In this document: in pieces, positions 11,119 to 23,460 of the stretch
How the letters are laid out: the number at the start of each line of letters is the position of its first letter
Numbering within the stretch: the stretch's first letter is position 1
Source: Corticium candelabrum
Lineage: Eukaryota; Porifera; Homoscleromorpha; Homosclerophorida; Plakinidae
Assembly: GCF_963422355.1 (NCBI RefSeq)
Contig: NC_085102.1
Span: forward strand, 1,520,876-1,584,875
Direction of reading: 5' to 3'
Length of the DNA: 64,000 bases
Notes under the pieces: model-generated
Told to the model about the DNA's origin: nothing
Seen by the model: only the letters and a program-made list of their open reading frames with translations
The model's database searches: none
Position numbers and translations under genes: made by a program

Positions 11119-11638
11119 AATCGACGGCGAAGTAGAAGACGCGCTAACTCATCTCGGCCGCCTGGAGTCCAGCTTCGAACGAGTACACGAGCGACTCGAG
11201 AACATCGAAGACAAGATGGAACAAGTGACTCGTCATCGGTTGCCATCGAAACGACGCATTAAATCGAAAGCAGCAACAATAGCAGCAAAAATGATGCGTT
11301 GCAAGATTTTGCCACCTGTTCAGCAAAAGTCCGATAACAGTGTCTATTTGCTGCCGACAATGGCTCGGCTGCGAACGTTGCCCACTCTGCAACGCTATGT
11401 GGTCAGACGACAAACGTCCCTGTCTCTTCGCGGTTTCGACGACATGAAAGAGCTCAGAAAAGAAATGCGAAATAAACTTGGGAGCGACGTAGCTCACGAC
11501 GACAGCTCGTCCGACACGGAACTACCAATCGTGTTTCCATCTGCCACAACCCAAGGTGCCGGTGCCTCCTCGTCACGCAGCTTGACTGCAGGTGTGAACG
11601 TACTCGCCGACAATGACAGCCCAGAGATCATCGAGTGA
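10906..11638 (+). CDS. Unrecognised open frame with a coiled-coil-like segment
   Basis: A 244-codon open frame runs from just after a TAG at 10,903 to a TGA at 11,636-11,638. The ATG at 10,885 used by the left-arm copy is out of frame here, so translation would start by splicing at about 10,905 (GACGTAG acceptor-like), or from the in-frame ATG near 11,101. The product has a basic PIKRKR patch, a Ser/Thr-rich stretch, then a heptad-like segment (GRLESSFERVHERLENIEDK), a basic region and an acidic Ser-rich tail (DDSSSDTE). No family recognised. It lies next to transposon remnants and could itself be element-derived. Confidence 0.35.
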
Positions 11639-12463
11639 AACGGTAGAACTCCATCTTTCTTACAATCATTGTCTATCACTATTGAGTCTAGTAGCTATAC
11701 GTAGCATTGACATAGTAGTCTACTTAGTAGCTAGCTCTAGCTGTAGCTGACTAGCTATGACCCAGTTGTAGCCGCACACTGTTCTACGTTAGCTAGTTGA
11801 GCTAATTAATTGAGTTGAGTTGAGCAAATAGAGTTCAGTTGAGTTGACTTCAACTAGAGTTCAGAAGGCGTTGACGATGGACGTGCATGTCTGTTTACTT
11901 GGTGAGTTGTGCGACGTCATGCAAATGAGAAATGTGACCTGCTATAGGGTACCACGCCCATCCTTGTATACGGTACCGGTACCGTGTACTACATCTAGAG
12001 TGTGCCCGTGAAAGCGCGCAGTCTACTACTTGCAGTGTTGACGTAGGTTGACGGTTTCGATGTTTTAATTGTGTCTCGATTTTTCCTAGACAACAAACGT
12101 CGTTCCGTATACTTCGTCACCACAGTTGCCAACTCGGCGATCCGCTAGCGAGTGGGAAGCCTATCTAATTATAACATAGCATTTTCCTCCCACCGGTTCA
12201 TCTACGGTAAAGGTAGCGTGTTGTGTACAATGCACGTTACACCTATACAGCTAGGGACCGAGGTATTCGCTGGCACAACGTTGTGTGTCAGAGCGAAGTC
12301 GTCAAGAGTTGCCAACGTGGTTTGGCACGTGACGGAAAGCAAAGTAAAAACAAACACCTGCTTGTGTGTTGGAAACGTGATCTCCTGAGACACGCATACG
12401 AATGAAAGCCCTGCTGAGACCCCGCTGAGACCCCTGCTGTGTCTAGCCTCTTTGGTCATTTCA

Positions 12464-12509
12464 ATTTTCTATTTTCTATTTTCTATTTTCTATTTTCTAT
12501 TTTCTATTT
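12464..12509. repeat. (ATTTTCT)n tandem repeat
   Basis: About 6.5 perfect copies of a 7-bp unit. Confidence 0.95.
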
Positions 12510-13149
12510 ATGTTAGAAATAGAAAAGCGAACAGCCCGTTCAAGTTTCTAGTTTTCAGCACATAGGTGCCTAAAAATCCAACTTTAAAAGATAAATCTAA
12601 AGATCACAAGAATTAAACATCAAAAGATGAAAACCATTCTACAAAAAATATGGAAAATTAAAAATTAAAAATTAAAATTTAAAATTTAATAAACGCAACA
12701 ATTTTAAATAATAATGCAAGTAAAAAATTAAATTAAAATTTAAAAAATAACTAAAAATTGAAAATTGAAAATGAAAACATGAAAATTGAAATGTAGAAAT
12801 TAAATGGCCGGACCATCCACTGTCCTTTTTTGTTGTGTTGGTGAGACTTCAAAAGTTATTGATAACGTGAAACCCCTTAATTTCCACTGAAACGGACAGT
12901 GTTGATTCTTTGATGCATCTGTATGATAGTAAACTAAAACCTCATTTCTCCGAGTAAGTTGCGCTGGCTTTTTATTGATGGAGACTGTCTAAAGTTTGTT
13001 GCTGTTGTTGACACTGTCAATTTGACATGAAGAACGTTTCTAGGACCTAGAGTGTTGATCCCAAAATTATATTTGAGGGTAGAACGAGATTCATTAGTAT
13101 GAACATTTTGAGTTGATTTTAATTAAACAAAACAGGTAGCTACAGTAAA

Positions 13150-13500
13150 CTTGAGATACCATATTGCCCGAAATAAAAGATGGTGCTCGAATACCAGGTG
13201 GAGTAAGGTTTGAAACAAAATAGTATACACTTGTCTACTATTTCTGGAATACCGTAGTTAACAGCTAGTTTATTGCTTGAGGGTGCATGGATCTTACTAG
13301 ACTTCTATTTTCATATGGCACGGAAGCTTGCAGTGTAGGTGCCTCTACAGATTCTTTAGACTTTGTAGTTTGACATGATTGCCAAATCTGTTAACCAGTA
13401 CGTTGCAGTCAAGATGAATCAGAGGGTCACGGGGAAACTCAAGAAAAGCCCCAGGAGGTCACAGATTTATTATGTTACCTTTGATTGGTGAATTGGAATG
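13150..13500. repeat. Dispersed repeat, partner of 55,270-55,640
   Basis: Shared blocks in the same order and orientation as 55,270-55,640 include GTTTGAAACAAAATAGTAT, TTGTCTACTATTTC, GAGGGTGCATG, and AACCAGTACGTTG followed by GTCAAGATGAATCAGAG. The last block keeps an open frame (KSVNQYV-VKMNQR) in both copies, so it may come from a transposon coding region. No ends defined. Confidence 0.7.
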
Positions 13501-14269
13501 AATGAAAGAGACGTCAGAATGCCTTTGTGTTAATAACCCAGGTTGCTGTGATTATTTTGGGTGCAACTGAACTATGATGGTATTCATTGACAAACTCTTG
13601 TCATCCTGTGCAGCAAAACTTCATTGCGGACCATCAGGTCCAAAGACACGTTTTCATACAGGTCCATACTGAATGATTGTATATAGAGGGCTATAATCAA
13701 CAGACATCCTATTAGATGTTTACTGTACCAGTTATCTAGGTTGTTCGGTTTTCAACGCTAATAACTTATACACCATTCACATTTTACAATAATCTGCCGA
13801 ACTCTATTCTGCTGTTACATTACAAAATATCTGTGTAGTTCATATTTACTCTGCTGCCAAATTGGCAATCACGACATTATAGTTTACCCATACTTTTGTG
13901 ATAATTTTGTCTACCAATGATACTCAGCAACTTTAGCATCACCACTCTGCATTAGCAACATGAAGTTGCTGTGGCTTACTTCGTCGCTTCTTGGAGTAGG
14001 ACTTTGAAAGCTGACGGAGAGACGTAGACATGACCGTTCTCGTAGGTTGCAAATTCCCGGAAGTGTAAACAAACCCCGTTATTCAACACACCCCGTATTG
14101 CCTCGCGTCCCAAACGCGTCTAGACCTTATTAGCTAATTGTGTTCATTAATATTGTTAAAGTCATAGCCAATTAGATGAGCCCAATTGGCGGTATTCACC
14201 TATTTGCAAGTAGAGTATGGGCAGTCAAACAACTGTAGCTTAGATGAACCACGCCTCAAAATTAAGACC

Positions 14270-14345
14270 ACGCCTTAATGTTTTGGAGGGACCAGGCCCC
14301 TCCTGCCCCCCCGTAGCTACGCTACTGCCTTCCCCCTAGTCAGTC
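14270..14345. repeat. Dispersed GC-rich transposon-end-like sequence
   Basis: A short block ending with ...CAGGCCCCTCCTGCCCCCC GTAGCTACGCTACTG resembles others at 26,170-26,250, 50,635-50,695 and 53,945-54,030, each with the pattern of CC/GG-rich text and GTAGCGTCGG- or TACGCCTG-like ends. Followed by (CAGT)4. Probably decayed ends of one DNA-transposon group. Confidence 0.4.
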
Positions 14346-15213
14346 AGTCAGTCATATTCCACGGAGGACACGACGGCCATCCCTGCAATCAGCAGCCCGA
14401 TCACCAGTTTAACTACACGCGCGAGTGCTAACCAGAAGAACGTGAAACCGAAGTGAGAACACGGAAACCGGTAAGTGGGGGAGGGTTGTTTTACTTCAGT
14501 TGCTTAAGGTCTCAGGAGGGTTTCAGAAATTTGTGAATGGGTGAGAGCTTTCATCCATTCACAAGTTCTCGAGGCTAACCCGCGCTTTACATTTATATAA
14601 GAAAGTCACACAACATATTTCTCTGATCTCGGTATTACGTTAATCGTAAAGTTGAAATAATGCCTTGTACACATCTTTTAATCTCGAAAGAATTTTGACT
14701 CCGAACGTGGAAGGTATAGCAAACACGCTGCGTACAAGAGATGCGAAATGTCAAGTTTTACCACGTTACTTAAAATTTGCGTCTGCGTAAAATTCAGGGT
14801 GAGAATGCCACGAGCTTTCTTGAAAGCGTAGCTGATCAAATATCGGCACCGATATCGTGCAGAGTTGAAGGGTTTAATTCCATGCAAGGGTCGCCGAAAA
14901 ATTACGTGAATATTTTAGCTATACGGAGCAACGAAAGAGCTGGAACTGTTGGGAACGTTGCAGTTAGCGATTAATGAAGCTGCAATTTATTTTTATAATG
15001 CGGAAACAACAAAAAATGCAGTACAGTATTTTTTATAAAAGTACAACGACTACTAACACGATTTGCAGCTGTTTTGCTGTTTTACGCGTATACAAATTGA
15101 AACAGCTACGGTAAGTCATTTTTGCGCTATTTATCAATACATGTGCTATATATACGCGTTCTGGCAGTTTCTAGTACTCTTTTGACTCTTGAAGTCTGTT
15201 GTGCGATCAAGTC

Positions 15214-16130
15214 TTACTCTTGCTGTGCAGGCGGAGTCTCTTCGATAATTATCCGAGATGTAGAGTCCCATCCTGTGTGAGCGTCGTGTATCCTACTGGA
15301 CCATCTAGCGCACTTTCCAACGTGAAATGCAACTTTAATCTGACCTGCTGGTATGTTCTCGCAGTAGCCCTCAATCTGCCTGTGACGATGAACATCGTCT
15401 CCCTTTCTGTTAGAGTATACAAGACCCTCAATGGTCATGGGACCAGAACATTCACCTCCATTGAATGTAAAATACCAGCGAGAACAACAGAAAGAGTGAC
15501 TACCACAGTGAACTCTCAAGTTTCCAGCGTACGCTACACGCAGTGCAGAATTTCCAGATCGTTTTGTAAATCTGCACTCCTGAATACAAACATTTTACAA
15601 TTTTTGAGATATTCTATTAGGAAATGAAACTGTTAAGGTAAACCTTAATAACTCCGGTGTCTTTGCTGTCTGCTCTGTCCCACACGCATTGTTTCCAGTT
15701 GACTTTAACTGCTGCTCCTTGGTCTCCTTTCGATCCTTTAGATCCATCGACTCCTTTCATTCCTTTTGCTCCCATTACCCCACGTGCTCCCACTTTCCCG
15801 CTGTTTCCTTTGGGACCGACAGAACCTTGTGGCCCCGCCTCTCCCTTCTCCCCCATTATTGCAACGTCTCTTGTCTCTCCGTTTTCTCCTCTCCCTGTTT
15901 CTCCTTTGTCTCCTTTAGCTCCGTCTCTACCGTCTCGTCCGGGAGCGCCTTGCAAACCAGGAATACCGGGAACTCCAGCACAACCATCAGTCTAATACAA
16001 TAATAATGCATTCAATGCAATAGATTAGAATGTAGAACTCCAACTCATAAATTACCTTTTCCTCTGCTATGGACATGACGAGTTCAACGCCAAAGAGAAG
16101 AAAGCAAACCAAAAGACAGAACTTGACCAT
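15214..16130 (-). CDS. CTHRC1: Collagen triple helix repeat-containing protein 1-like, copy B
   Basis: Paralogue of the 2,753-3,669 gene with the same three phase-0 exons: 16,056-16,130 (signal peptide), 15,644-15,991 (Gly-X-Y region) and 15,214-15,579 (globular domain, stop TAA), again 262 aa. About 13 of the last 101 residues differ from copy A; the CCSRWYFTFNGGECSG core is identical, and the C-terminal TGWDSTSRIIIEE fits the family better than copy A's TGWISTSRIIIEE. In the collagen stretch two successive triplet glycines are replaced (GETRDVAIMGEKG against GETGDVGRMGEKG in A), breaking the Gly-X-Y register. Splice sites and TATA box are intact, so the gene looks expressible. Confidence 0.92.
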
Positions 16131-16182
16131 GTTGCTTCTCTTGTCTCACAGTTGTAGATAAAAGAAGTTAGACTTTGCTTCA

Positions 16183-16239
16183 TTTATATAACATTGGAAG
16201 TCTGGCACTTCCTGTATGATGTCATTGTGTATGACATCA
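16183..16239 (-). promoter_or_regulatory. CTHRC1-B core promoter: TATA box and CRE-like dyad
   Basis: TTATATAAA on the minus strand (16,183-16,191) 53 bp upstream of the ATG, and TGATGTCA (16,217-16,224) with TGACATCA (16,232-16,239), the same arrangement as at copy A. Only the spacer differs. Confidence 0.55.
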
Positions 16240-16570
16240 TTTCGTGTATCTTGTGTAGTAACGGTACTCATCGTTTGACCATACTTGGTGGAGTATATAG
16301 TAACGCCGTACTAGCGACCTCTCTGAGTCGGTACCGAGTAAGTCAAGGTAACAAAATAAAATTATCTTCTATAAACACGGAGGAATCGTATTGATGAAAT
16401 CAAGGGCGTACAACGAAAACTTGGGGAGTGTATGTACACATGCCGTCGACAACTCTATGACAGCCACAACAATTCCAACACTTTGTGACTGCACCCACGG
16501 CCACTAAAAAACGTTATCTTACTCTAACAGATTTGTTACCGGATCATATCAATTAGCAACGACGTAAGTC

Positions 16571-16655
16571 CACCTCTCTATCGAATACTGCATGTCGACG
16601 TTCGCATTGTTTATCCATATTTGGCAAGAAGTCGAAGTTTGACAGCCGATGCGAG
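16571..16655. repeat. Copy of the 87-bp repeat (see 4,106-4,192)
   Basis: Corresponds to 4,106-4,192 by duplication and is inverted relative to 8,268-8,355. The minus-strand frame is open through the same NFDFLPNMDK segment. Confidence 0.6.
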
Positions 16656-19600
16656 TTGCCTTCGAGTTCGGGACTCACGGTGATGAGTCATGAGTTAGAA
16701 ACAACAGATTGATAACACCCTGCTATAGCCCAATGTCAATTAAATGAGTGTTTAATTTGTTCTACTCGCATTTCCTATGAAGCTAGCGTTTCCGACCTCT
16801 GTTGTGCTTCCGTGACAAACAGGAGTAACAAGTAGCTTTTTAGTCTAGATCATACGGTACAGAACTGTTTATATACGGTGTTGATACGTACGGTACCTCG
16901 CCTCGGTTTCTAGACCAGTCTAGCGCCAACTAAAAAATAGCCACATGTTACTCCTGTTTGTTACTGAAGCAAAGGAAAGTCATAAGCGCTTGTGTGAATT
17001 GTGGAACAAGTTAATCTTAGCATCTCATACGAGAAAAGGTAACTAGATATATCCAATAGCACACTGTGGCATTCGAACCATTTTTATATTGTGTAGCACG
17101 CTACTAGGATGCTAAATAGAGAATATTTTTCTTATACATGTATGTTCCATCGGCACCGTACGATCTCTAGACTGCAGACAGTAATGATATTTGGATAATA
17201 ATTATTAAACTGGCTGGAACTGTATACTACAGACATAAAGGCATGTCTTCAAAGTTGATTTTAGCATCAGACGTTGAGATTCTATCTCCAATTCTTTACA
17301 GAATGTTTAGATTTGCTCGGGAAATGAAGATCCAGCGTATCCTGCGCATATAAAACTAGAGGGTGTGACTTTACTCAATAAAAGGGGAGTGGCTGGGTAC
17401 GCCAGACTAGATCCTACATGCATCTGGAAAAGGAAACTTATATCCACTGGCAAAGGGGAATACCCTAGTTTTGACAGTGGAATTCCATCTCTAGATTGCG
17501 TAACAAGCCAGTAGTAATTAAGATACTGCTAAACAGGAAAATTTGGTTCCTTAAATGATTACAAGGTACCATACGATCTCTATGCTGAGGATACTCGTAG
17601 TCAGTCTACCAAACAACTATAGAATTTTATGTTCGAACAAGTCCCGTATACCTCGCAGTACAACCAGCATAACAGAGTTAGATCTGAGTTCTACCACGCA
17701 CACATATTCTACCACGCACACGTATTCCTATCATGGCAGAGCTTTGCCCTACATTGCAGCTCCAGTCAAACAAAAGCCCTCAGAACTGACTGGCACATGG
17801 GGCCCCAGTGCCCCAGTTGTTGTGACTGCCTCTTTATGCCGCAATCTCAAGAAGGGGACACATACAAGACTTCCTCACAGAAGTATTGCAACATGTAAGT
17901 GCAAATACTCTTTACCAACTGCTTCCAGAGATACCAAGGGTTCTGCGCTACAGGAATTTAACCAGTCACACAAACATGGATGTCGACAGTAGGTATGGTC
18001 TAGACTAGCTACGTACGTCAGTTACTGTGCTTGAATATTTCTAAGACATGTACAGTATGCACAAACCGCTATTACAACAAACTAGTAGGATACGCAGTTG
18101 TAATTACAGTATGCAGATGCCCAAAGCATAGGAGAGATATTGATCTGTGCGAGAGATCTGAGAACACTGCTAGTAGGGATGACCAAATTATTTTTTTAGA
18201 CATTTTGAATCATCTTCCTACACATCTTTAGTTAATTAAGAGTTACTATTTCAATTAACGTAGCAATACACTTAATTATGTAATTACTATGGTATTACAC
18301 ACTGTATGCTACCACAATACTGTACATATGCATGTACCGCTTTCAAGTCTCCATAGGTGTATTCGTGTAGTGTGCACATTACACGGCTAAACATCTGCAG
18401 CCTCTACACATTTGTTACACATATTGTCCGAACTATTATCCACTAACTCGCGAAAACAAATGTGATGGCCCGAAGCAGCACCTTACTGAAACCACAAGTC
18501 ACGCCCAAATCTGGCTGCCATGTCACGAGTCCTGGTCGATACCCTTGATGCGGCGGTAGTTTGCATGGCGCTGGCGGGACCTGGCGGCTTAGGGAAGTGC
18601 ACGCGCGACCGAAGCAACTCTTCTACTCTGCGTTCATGCAGATAAAGAGACGAAACTCGGTAGGGCAAAATGTAGGGAGCAAAAGAATGTCGCTTAGTTT
18701 TGACAGCTCACAACAAAGTACGTATACTATTAGCCCACGAAAACTCATACCCAGCAAGCCCCAACGCAACCGAGTCCTCATCAAAATGTATGCACCAATG
18801 ACAGTCTTGCACATGCTTTACAACAAATGCCAATAACACTCACCTTGTACGACTACATCGCGAGTCAAAGTGACCGGAAACCGCCATGATCATCGTCACT
18901 TTGACCTCGTCCCGCACCTCCAAACAAGAGAAGATTCCACCTTGACAACAAGTTCTGAAGAAAGCAATAGTGCAGGCACATCCAAGAACCAAGTAGGTAG
19001 AATTCGCTCCGCTCTGTATGTTGGGCGAAATACAAATAGTCGTAGCTACCGGCGGACGAACGTCGTATTTGGCCGTTTTGCTCGGCTTCCTGCAAGCGTA
19101 TCTAGATCTCTCTAGGGTTGGAAAGCACACAAAAAAAGAGAGAATAGATCAGTTGTCAACGCCGCCGTGTAAGACGAGCTGAGATCAAGGACTTACTAGA
19201 CTGTGCGCGAAGGTTGTCACGCAAGCTATCGATACGCCCTACAGATGTTTAGATTATACGGGACAGCTCGAAAACTTAACTTCCCGGTTGTTTGGTAGTA
19301 TGTAGTGCTAAATTGGCAAGATGTATATTCGTAGAAGAATGTCTTAATTCAAAGTTGATTTTAGCAGATTCTATGCTCAAAATGTCTAGAGAATGTTTAG
19401 CTACATTTGCTCGAGAAACGACCCAGACTAGACTAGAGGGTGTGACTTCGATCAACAGTGACAACGACGCTCAGGAAACACTTCGACGCTGCGCATGGCA
19501 TACGATTGTTTTGAAAGATGAGACATTAGACTATTGCAGCAAATAGATTCGTGTCGTGTCTGTGCTTTCGCAGCACAGTGAAAATTCTGTGTAATCATAC

Positions 19601-19856
19601 AGCTAATTGCAGATGGGATTCTTCCTACAATCATACCACTGAGGGTGTGCTTGCAACATGTCTTAGAATCATACCCTATCTCATTTGTAACAGATCACAG
19701 AACTTTGTAAAATCATACCTCATGTGATTGACAAACAGATTTGAAATGGCTCTGTAATCATACCATATTAGATGATTCAAATCATAAGATGATGACACAA
19801 AAGTAGAGTTTCTTCTATTCATCAAATTGTATACGTATTAATGTTAATAAATCTTT

Positions 19857-19975
19857 AATATATATTACAATATATATATTACAGATATATATTATTGTAA
19901 TATATATTATAATATATATTACATATATATATATATATATGTAATATGTATTACAATATATATATATATATATAG
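19857..19975. repeat. Imperfect AT-rich tandem/palindromic array
   Basis: Array of ATATATATTACA-like units in both orientations with short (TA)n runs; equivalent to the pure (TA)n at 7,752-7,815 in copy A. Confidence 0.85.
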
Positions 19976-20381
19976 CACAAAACCAGTTGTGCAGCCAAGT
20001 CCCAAAATATAAAAGCAACAGCTGTATCATGGTTGTATAGGTTCCTGGGTCTCGATCATGATTAGTCACTCTTGAACACTAGAGGAGACTAGGAATTTTT
20101 GAATCCTGTTGTGTTCTCCATCACTGACAGTCATTAGCCAACTGCATGTCGCAATTCTTTACACTTAGAAACCATTTGTTTCTCTTATGAAAAAGATGGA
20201 TGCTTGTATAGTAGACGTTCTGCCAATCCTACAAACAAATTAATTAAGATTTGAGATTGGAACGACACCATGCCAATAACTGTAAGTATCATTCACAACT
20301 CGTATATATCACATCACAAAGTTGAAACCAGTACCTGATGGAGTCTACAAACACTATCTAATATATAGTCTAACTGAGTAC

Positions 20382-20511
20382 TTAATTTAAGTACACATTT
20401 GAAAAAGTCTCATCTAAATAATTCTCACTTTGGCTATTTGTGGATTTCAGAAAAGTATCAAAACCATCTTGTGGTGCAGGTGGCACTAGCTGTTGCAGCT
20501 CATCATGTGAC
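20382..20511 (-). CDS. Possible terminal exon of an unrecognised gene
   Basis: On the minus strand, after an AG acceptor at 20,512-20,513, a frame reads SHDELQQLVPPAPQDGFDTF and on to NVYLN and a TAA (20,382-20,384), about 42 codons. Composition looks coding and it starts just where the duplication ends. A small exon-like segment with donor GTGAGT at about 20,878-20,925 is on the same strand but the phases do not agree, so at least one exon is missing or the call is wrong. Confidence 0.25.
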
Positions 20512-20994
20512 CTTATCAACATAAAAAAGATATAATATATCACCATGAGCTACATTATAAATTACAAAGATGTATAGTAGGTGCTATTTTACATCACCTG
20601 AGGATTGATTACTAAGTCTTGCTAGAGTCTTGTTTGTTTATGCTAAACAATGGAGTTATCAATATTCACTGTACAATCATTTCACCACGTGTCACGTACA
20701 CCTCCATACAATCAATTAAGTTAGCACACATATGTTTCTTAGAGTCATGAAACATTCAGTTTACTTGTAATAATAAACTTCAAGTACAAATTAAGCTATA
20801 ACTCATAGACATGCAAATATTAGTCACACATTCTCAGCAATAGTAGAGCGCATGCCACAAATGTACTCACTTCTGCTATGTTCTGGCGGTGTTCGTTGAA
20901 TGATGTCATTGTCGTACTCTGAATTCATGCATTAAAATGACAGAACATTTTACATCACTGCAAGCTAGAGTGACAGTTAATATAATATACAGAT

Positions 20995-21512
20995 GGTAAT
21001 GCCTTAAGCAAATTATTGAAACAGTTACGGTAAGTTAATTTTGCGCATTTTATTAATCCATGTGCAATATAGGTGTTCTGGCAGTTTCTCGTGTGCTCTT
21101 GACGCTCTACTATGTCTCTGTTTTATGATCAAATATTTAATCATTTTGGAAATCTTACTCCTGCTGTGCAGATGGAGTCTCTTCGATAGCTACGCGAGAT
21201 GTCGGAATCCATTCTGTGTGAGTAAGTATCGTATGTCGTACTTTTCCATCTATATAGCGCAGTTTCCAACGTGAAATGCAACTTCATTCTGATCTGCACG
21301 TGCTACATTCTCACAGTTCAATCTGCCTGTGACTACAAACATCGCCTCCCTTTCTGTTCGAAAGTACTAAACCCTCAATGGTCATGAAACAATATTATTA
21401 TCTCTATTGAATAAAAAATACCAGCGAGACATTGACTGCCACAGTAAACTCTCAAGTTTCCAGCATACACTGCACGCACTGCAGAATTTCCAGATCGCTT
21501 TGTATATCCGAA
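20995..21512 (-). pseudogene. CTHRC1-like terminal exon fragment (third copy)
   Basis: From about 21,171 to 21,510 the sequence matches the last exon of the two CTHRC1-like genes but with many substitutions, small deletions and in-frame stops; the 3' flank (from about 20,995, AACAGTTACGGTAAGT) is included. The collagen exon, signal exon and promoter are absent. It is a solo-exon relic, more diverged than copies A and B are from each other, hence older or freely decaying. Confidence 0.85.
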
Positions 21513-22783
21513 AGATCAACATAGGGGCAGGGCAAGATCGGGCTTTTGACTTTTATCCGTATCTAGCTAGATCAAATGCATTTGAAGCAACTTCATTCGA
21601 TCTCCAACTACCTACACCATACGTCCGATATGGTCAACATAGCGGATTTGTAGGAGTTGGTACGGTACGTACACTTCGATCCTTGGTATCCTAAAATACA
21701 ACAGCTGCGACTGCGACCGCTTTCTTTATGGAATGCGTTGCAGTCCAGTCCTAGATGTAACACTAACAGTAAATTTGTTATGTGGACATTTCGTCTGAAA
21801 CTACTAGGTGCTTGCTCTTTGCAATGCATGCATGTGCATTGCTTTTTAAATGGTCACTCCTATATGTAAAGATATTTCCATGCAGTGATTGATCTTTGTT
21901 CAAAGCCTAATATATTATTTACTACTCTGCTACAGTATGTAGTAAGAGCGAAAAAGTATTGAAACAGTTGTCGTCACGTGACAGCTTCGGAGTTAAACAT
22001 GCTAATGTGTACGTGTAACCAGAGCGCAGACGAACACGAATTAAGACACACGCGAATACCGTAAACGACAAACAACCGGAATACCGTCAAACTTTTTAAC
22101 TACCTTACATGCCATCGCAAATTTTTTGCAATTGAAACCAACGAAATTCGCTGATAGTGTTGAGAAAACGCTATACAACGGTTGCTTTCACGTTGGATTG
22201 GAGTTGGTCTACCATGTTTCGCTATAATTCACGTTTGATTGTAGTTGGTTTACCATCTCTTTTCAAACGTGAAAGCAACCGTTGTATCTACACGAGCACA
22301 GAATCAAATGTCATTGCGTACCATTGTGCATCGACGATGTAGCCTTGCAAACGTCACGCGACTATACACATACCAGGACCGGGAGAGATATATTAATCAT
22401 GTGACCGGATATGCAGAGACCTCTAATAACTGTATATGGCTCAATTAACAACTTTCAAGTAGAAAATATTTAGCCAAATGAATTAACAAAGATCGACCTA
22501 GAGATGCATGTTGAGTGTACGTGCATGTATGATATATGTATTTGGGTGTCCTATGGGTTTCTACATTGATCCCATCTTTCGTACACTAATAAAAATCCAT
22601 GGTGTAGCTAAAGTGTTGGCTTGCCCTGGCCAGTGTCGCGCCAATATTTTAATTAAATTAGCCCAGACAAGCTCTGAAAGCTTACTCTGTGTTCTAAGTA
22701 CTCGGCCAAAACAAAACGTATGATCATGCTTTAACTTCCAATCCCCACTGCATACAGTTTAGTTATTGTATGTAGTATAGTTG
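21513..22783. other. No recognisable gene apart from a hairpin repeat
   Basis: No supported coding region. A stretch at 21,535-21,570 (GGGCTTTTGACTTTTATCC) resembles one at 25,997-26,020, suggesting another dispersed repeat. Confidence 0.45.
22172..22288. repeat. 117-bp inverted-repeat hairpin
   Basis: TACAACGGTTGCTTTCACGT near 22,173 is mirrored by ACGTGAAAGCAACCGTTGTA near 22,267-22,286. Between them, two related direct units (each with TTGGTxTACCAT) occur. The whole folds into a stem with about 20-bp perfect ends: a MITE or a structured transcript. Confidence 0.8.
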
Positions 22784-23404
22784 CTACTTGGTACCGTTGC
22801 CTGTCGATGTTCCTCCACCTGTTTCCAACACGCGAGCAGCAAAAAATGCGTGAACTGCCATATTGAGAGCAATAGACACCGTCGTGGCAATTTGCAAAGA
22901 CAAGTCAAACCGAGCTTTTAGTTTTGCAATACTTCGTCTCTTCACCATAGTTGCAGCCTCAACGTCCAGGAGATGGTTGATATGAACCATACCATTTCTA
23001 ATAACAATTGCGATTGCGATGGCTATTTGTAGTGCAAGACTCAAGAAGAGTAGAGGCATGAGTGTAGTGTAGAATGTGTAGTTACGTCCATCTTTGATGA
23101 CTGTGACGATAATTGCCATGAAGAGTGGAAAAGCGGTTGCAGTTAGGAGAGAGTTGAGATGCTTTTTGCGCTTGATTTGTGCTTCTCCTGGTGACTGAAA
23201 CAATTCGAATTCCTTTCTTGTTTGAAGTTGATTTTGAAGAGCGGTAGTTGTTGATTTATCCTAACAATTGATAAAGCAATTTATTGAAATTATAGAGGCT
23301 GATTTTACAGGAACACACTCACAGAGGCGCAGACACGCACGCACGCACGCACACACCCATGCACGACCCACGCACGCACGCACACACACACACTCGCACG
23401 TACG

Positions 23405-23460
<56 letters not shown>

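Larger units (their letters stand above)
11640..13909. other. Gene-free stretch with low-complexity and dispersed repeats
   Basis: Nothing gene-like on either strand. It contains GAGTTGA-rich sequence (11,796-11,860), a 7-bp tandem array (12,464-12,509), an A/T-only low-complexity block built from AAAATTAAAAATT-like units (about 12,640-12,810), and a dispersed repeat (13,150-13,500). Confidence 0.55.
13910..20365. repeat. Segmental duplication, copy B
   Basis: Second copy of the 1,225-8,265 block in direct orientation, offset about 12.5 kb. It contains the CTHRC1-B gene and promoter. It lacks the MITE, the (TA)24 tract and the 7.0-7.26 kb insertion of copy A. Coding exons are more similar than the surrounding DNA. 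Similarity stops near 20,360. Confidence 0.85.
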
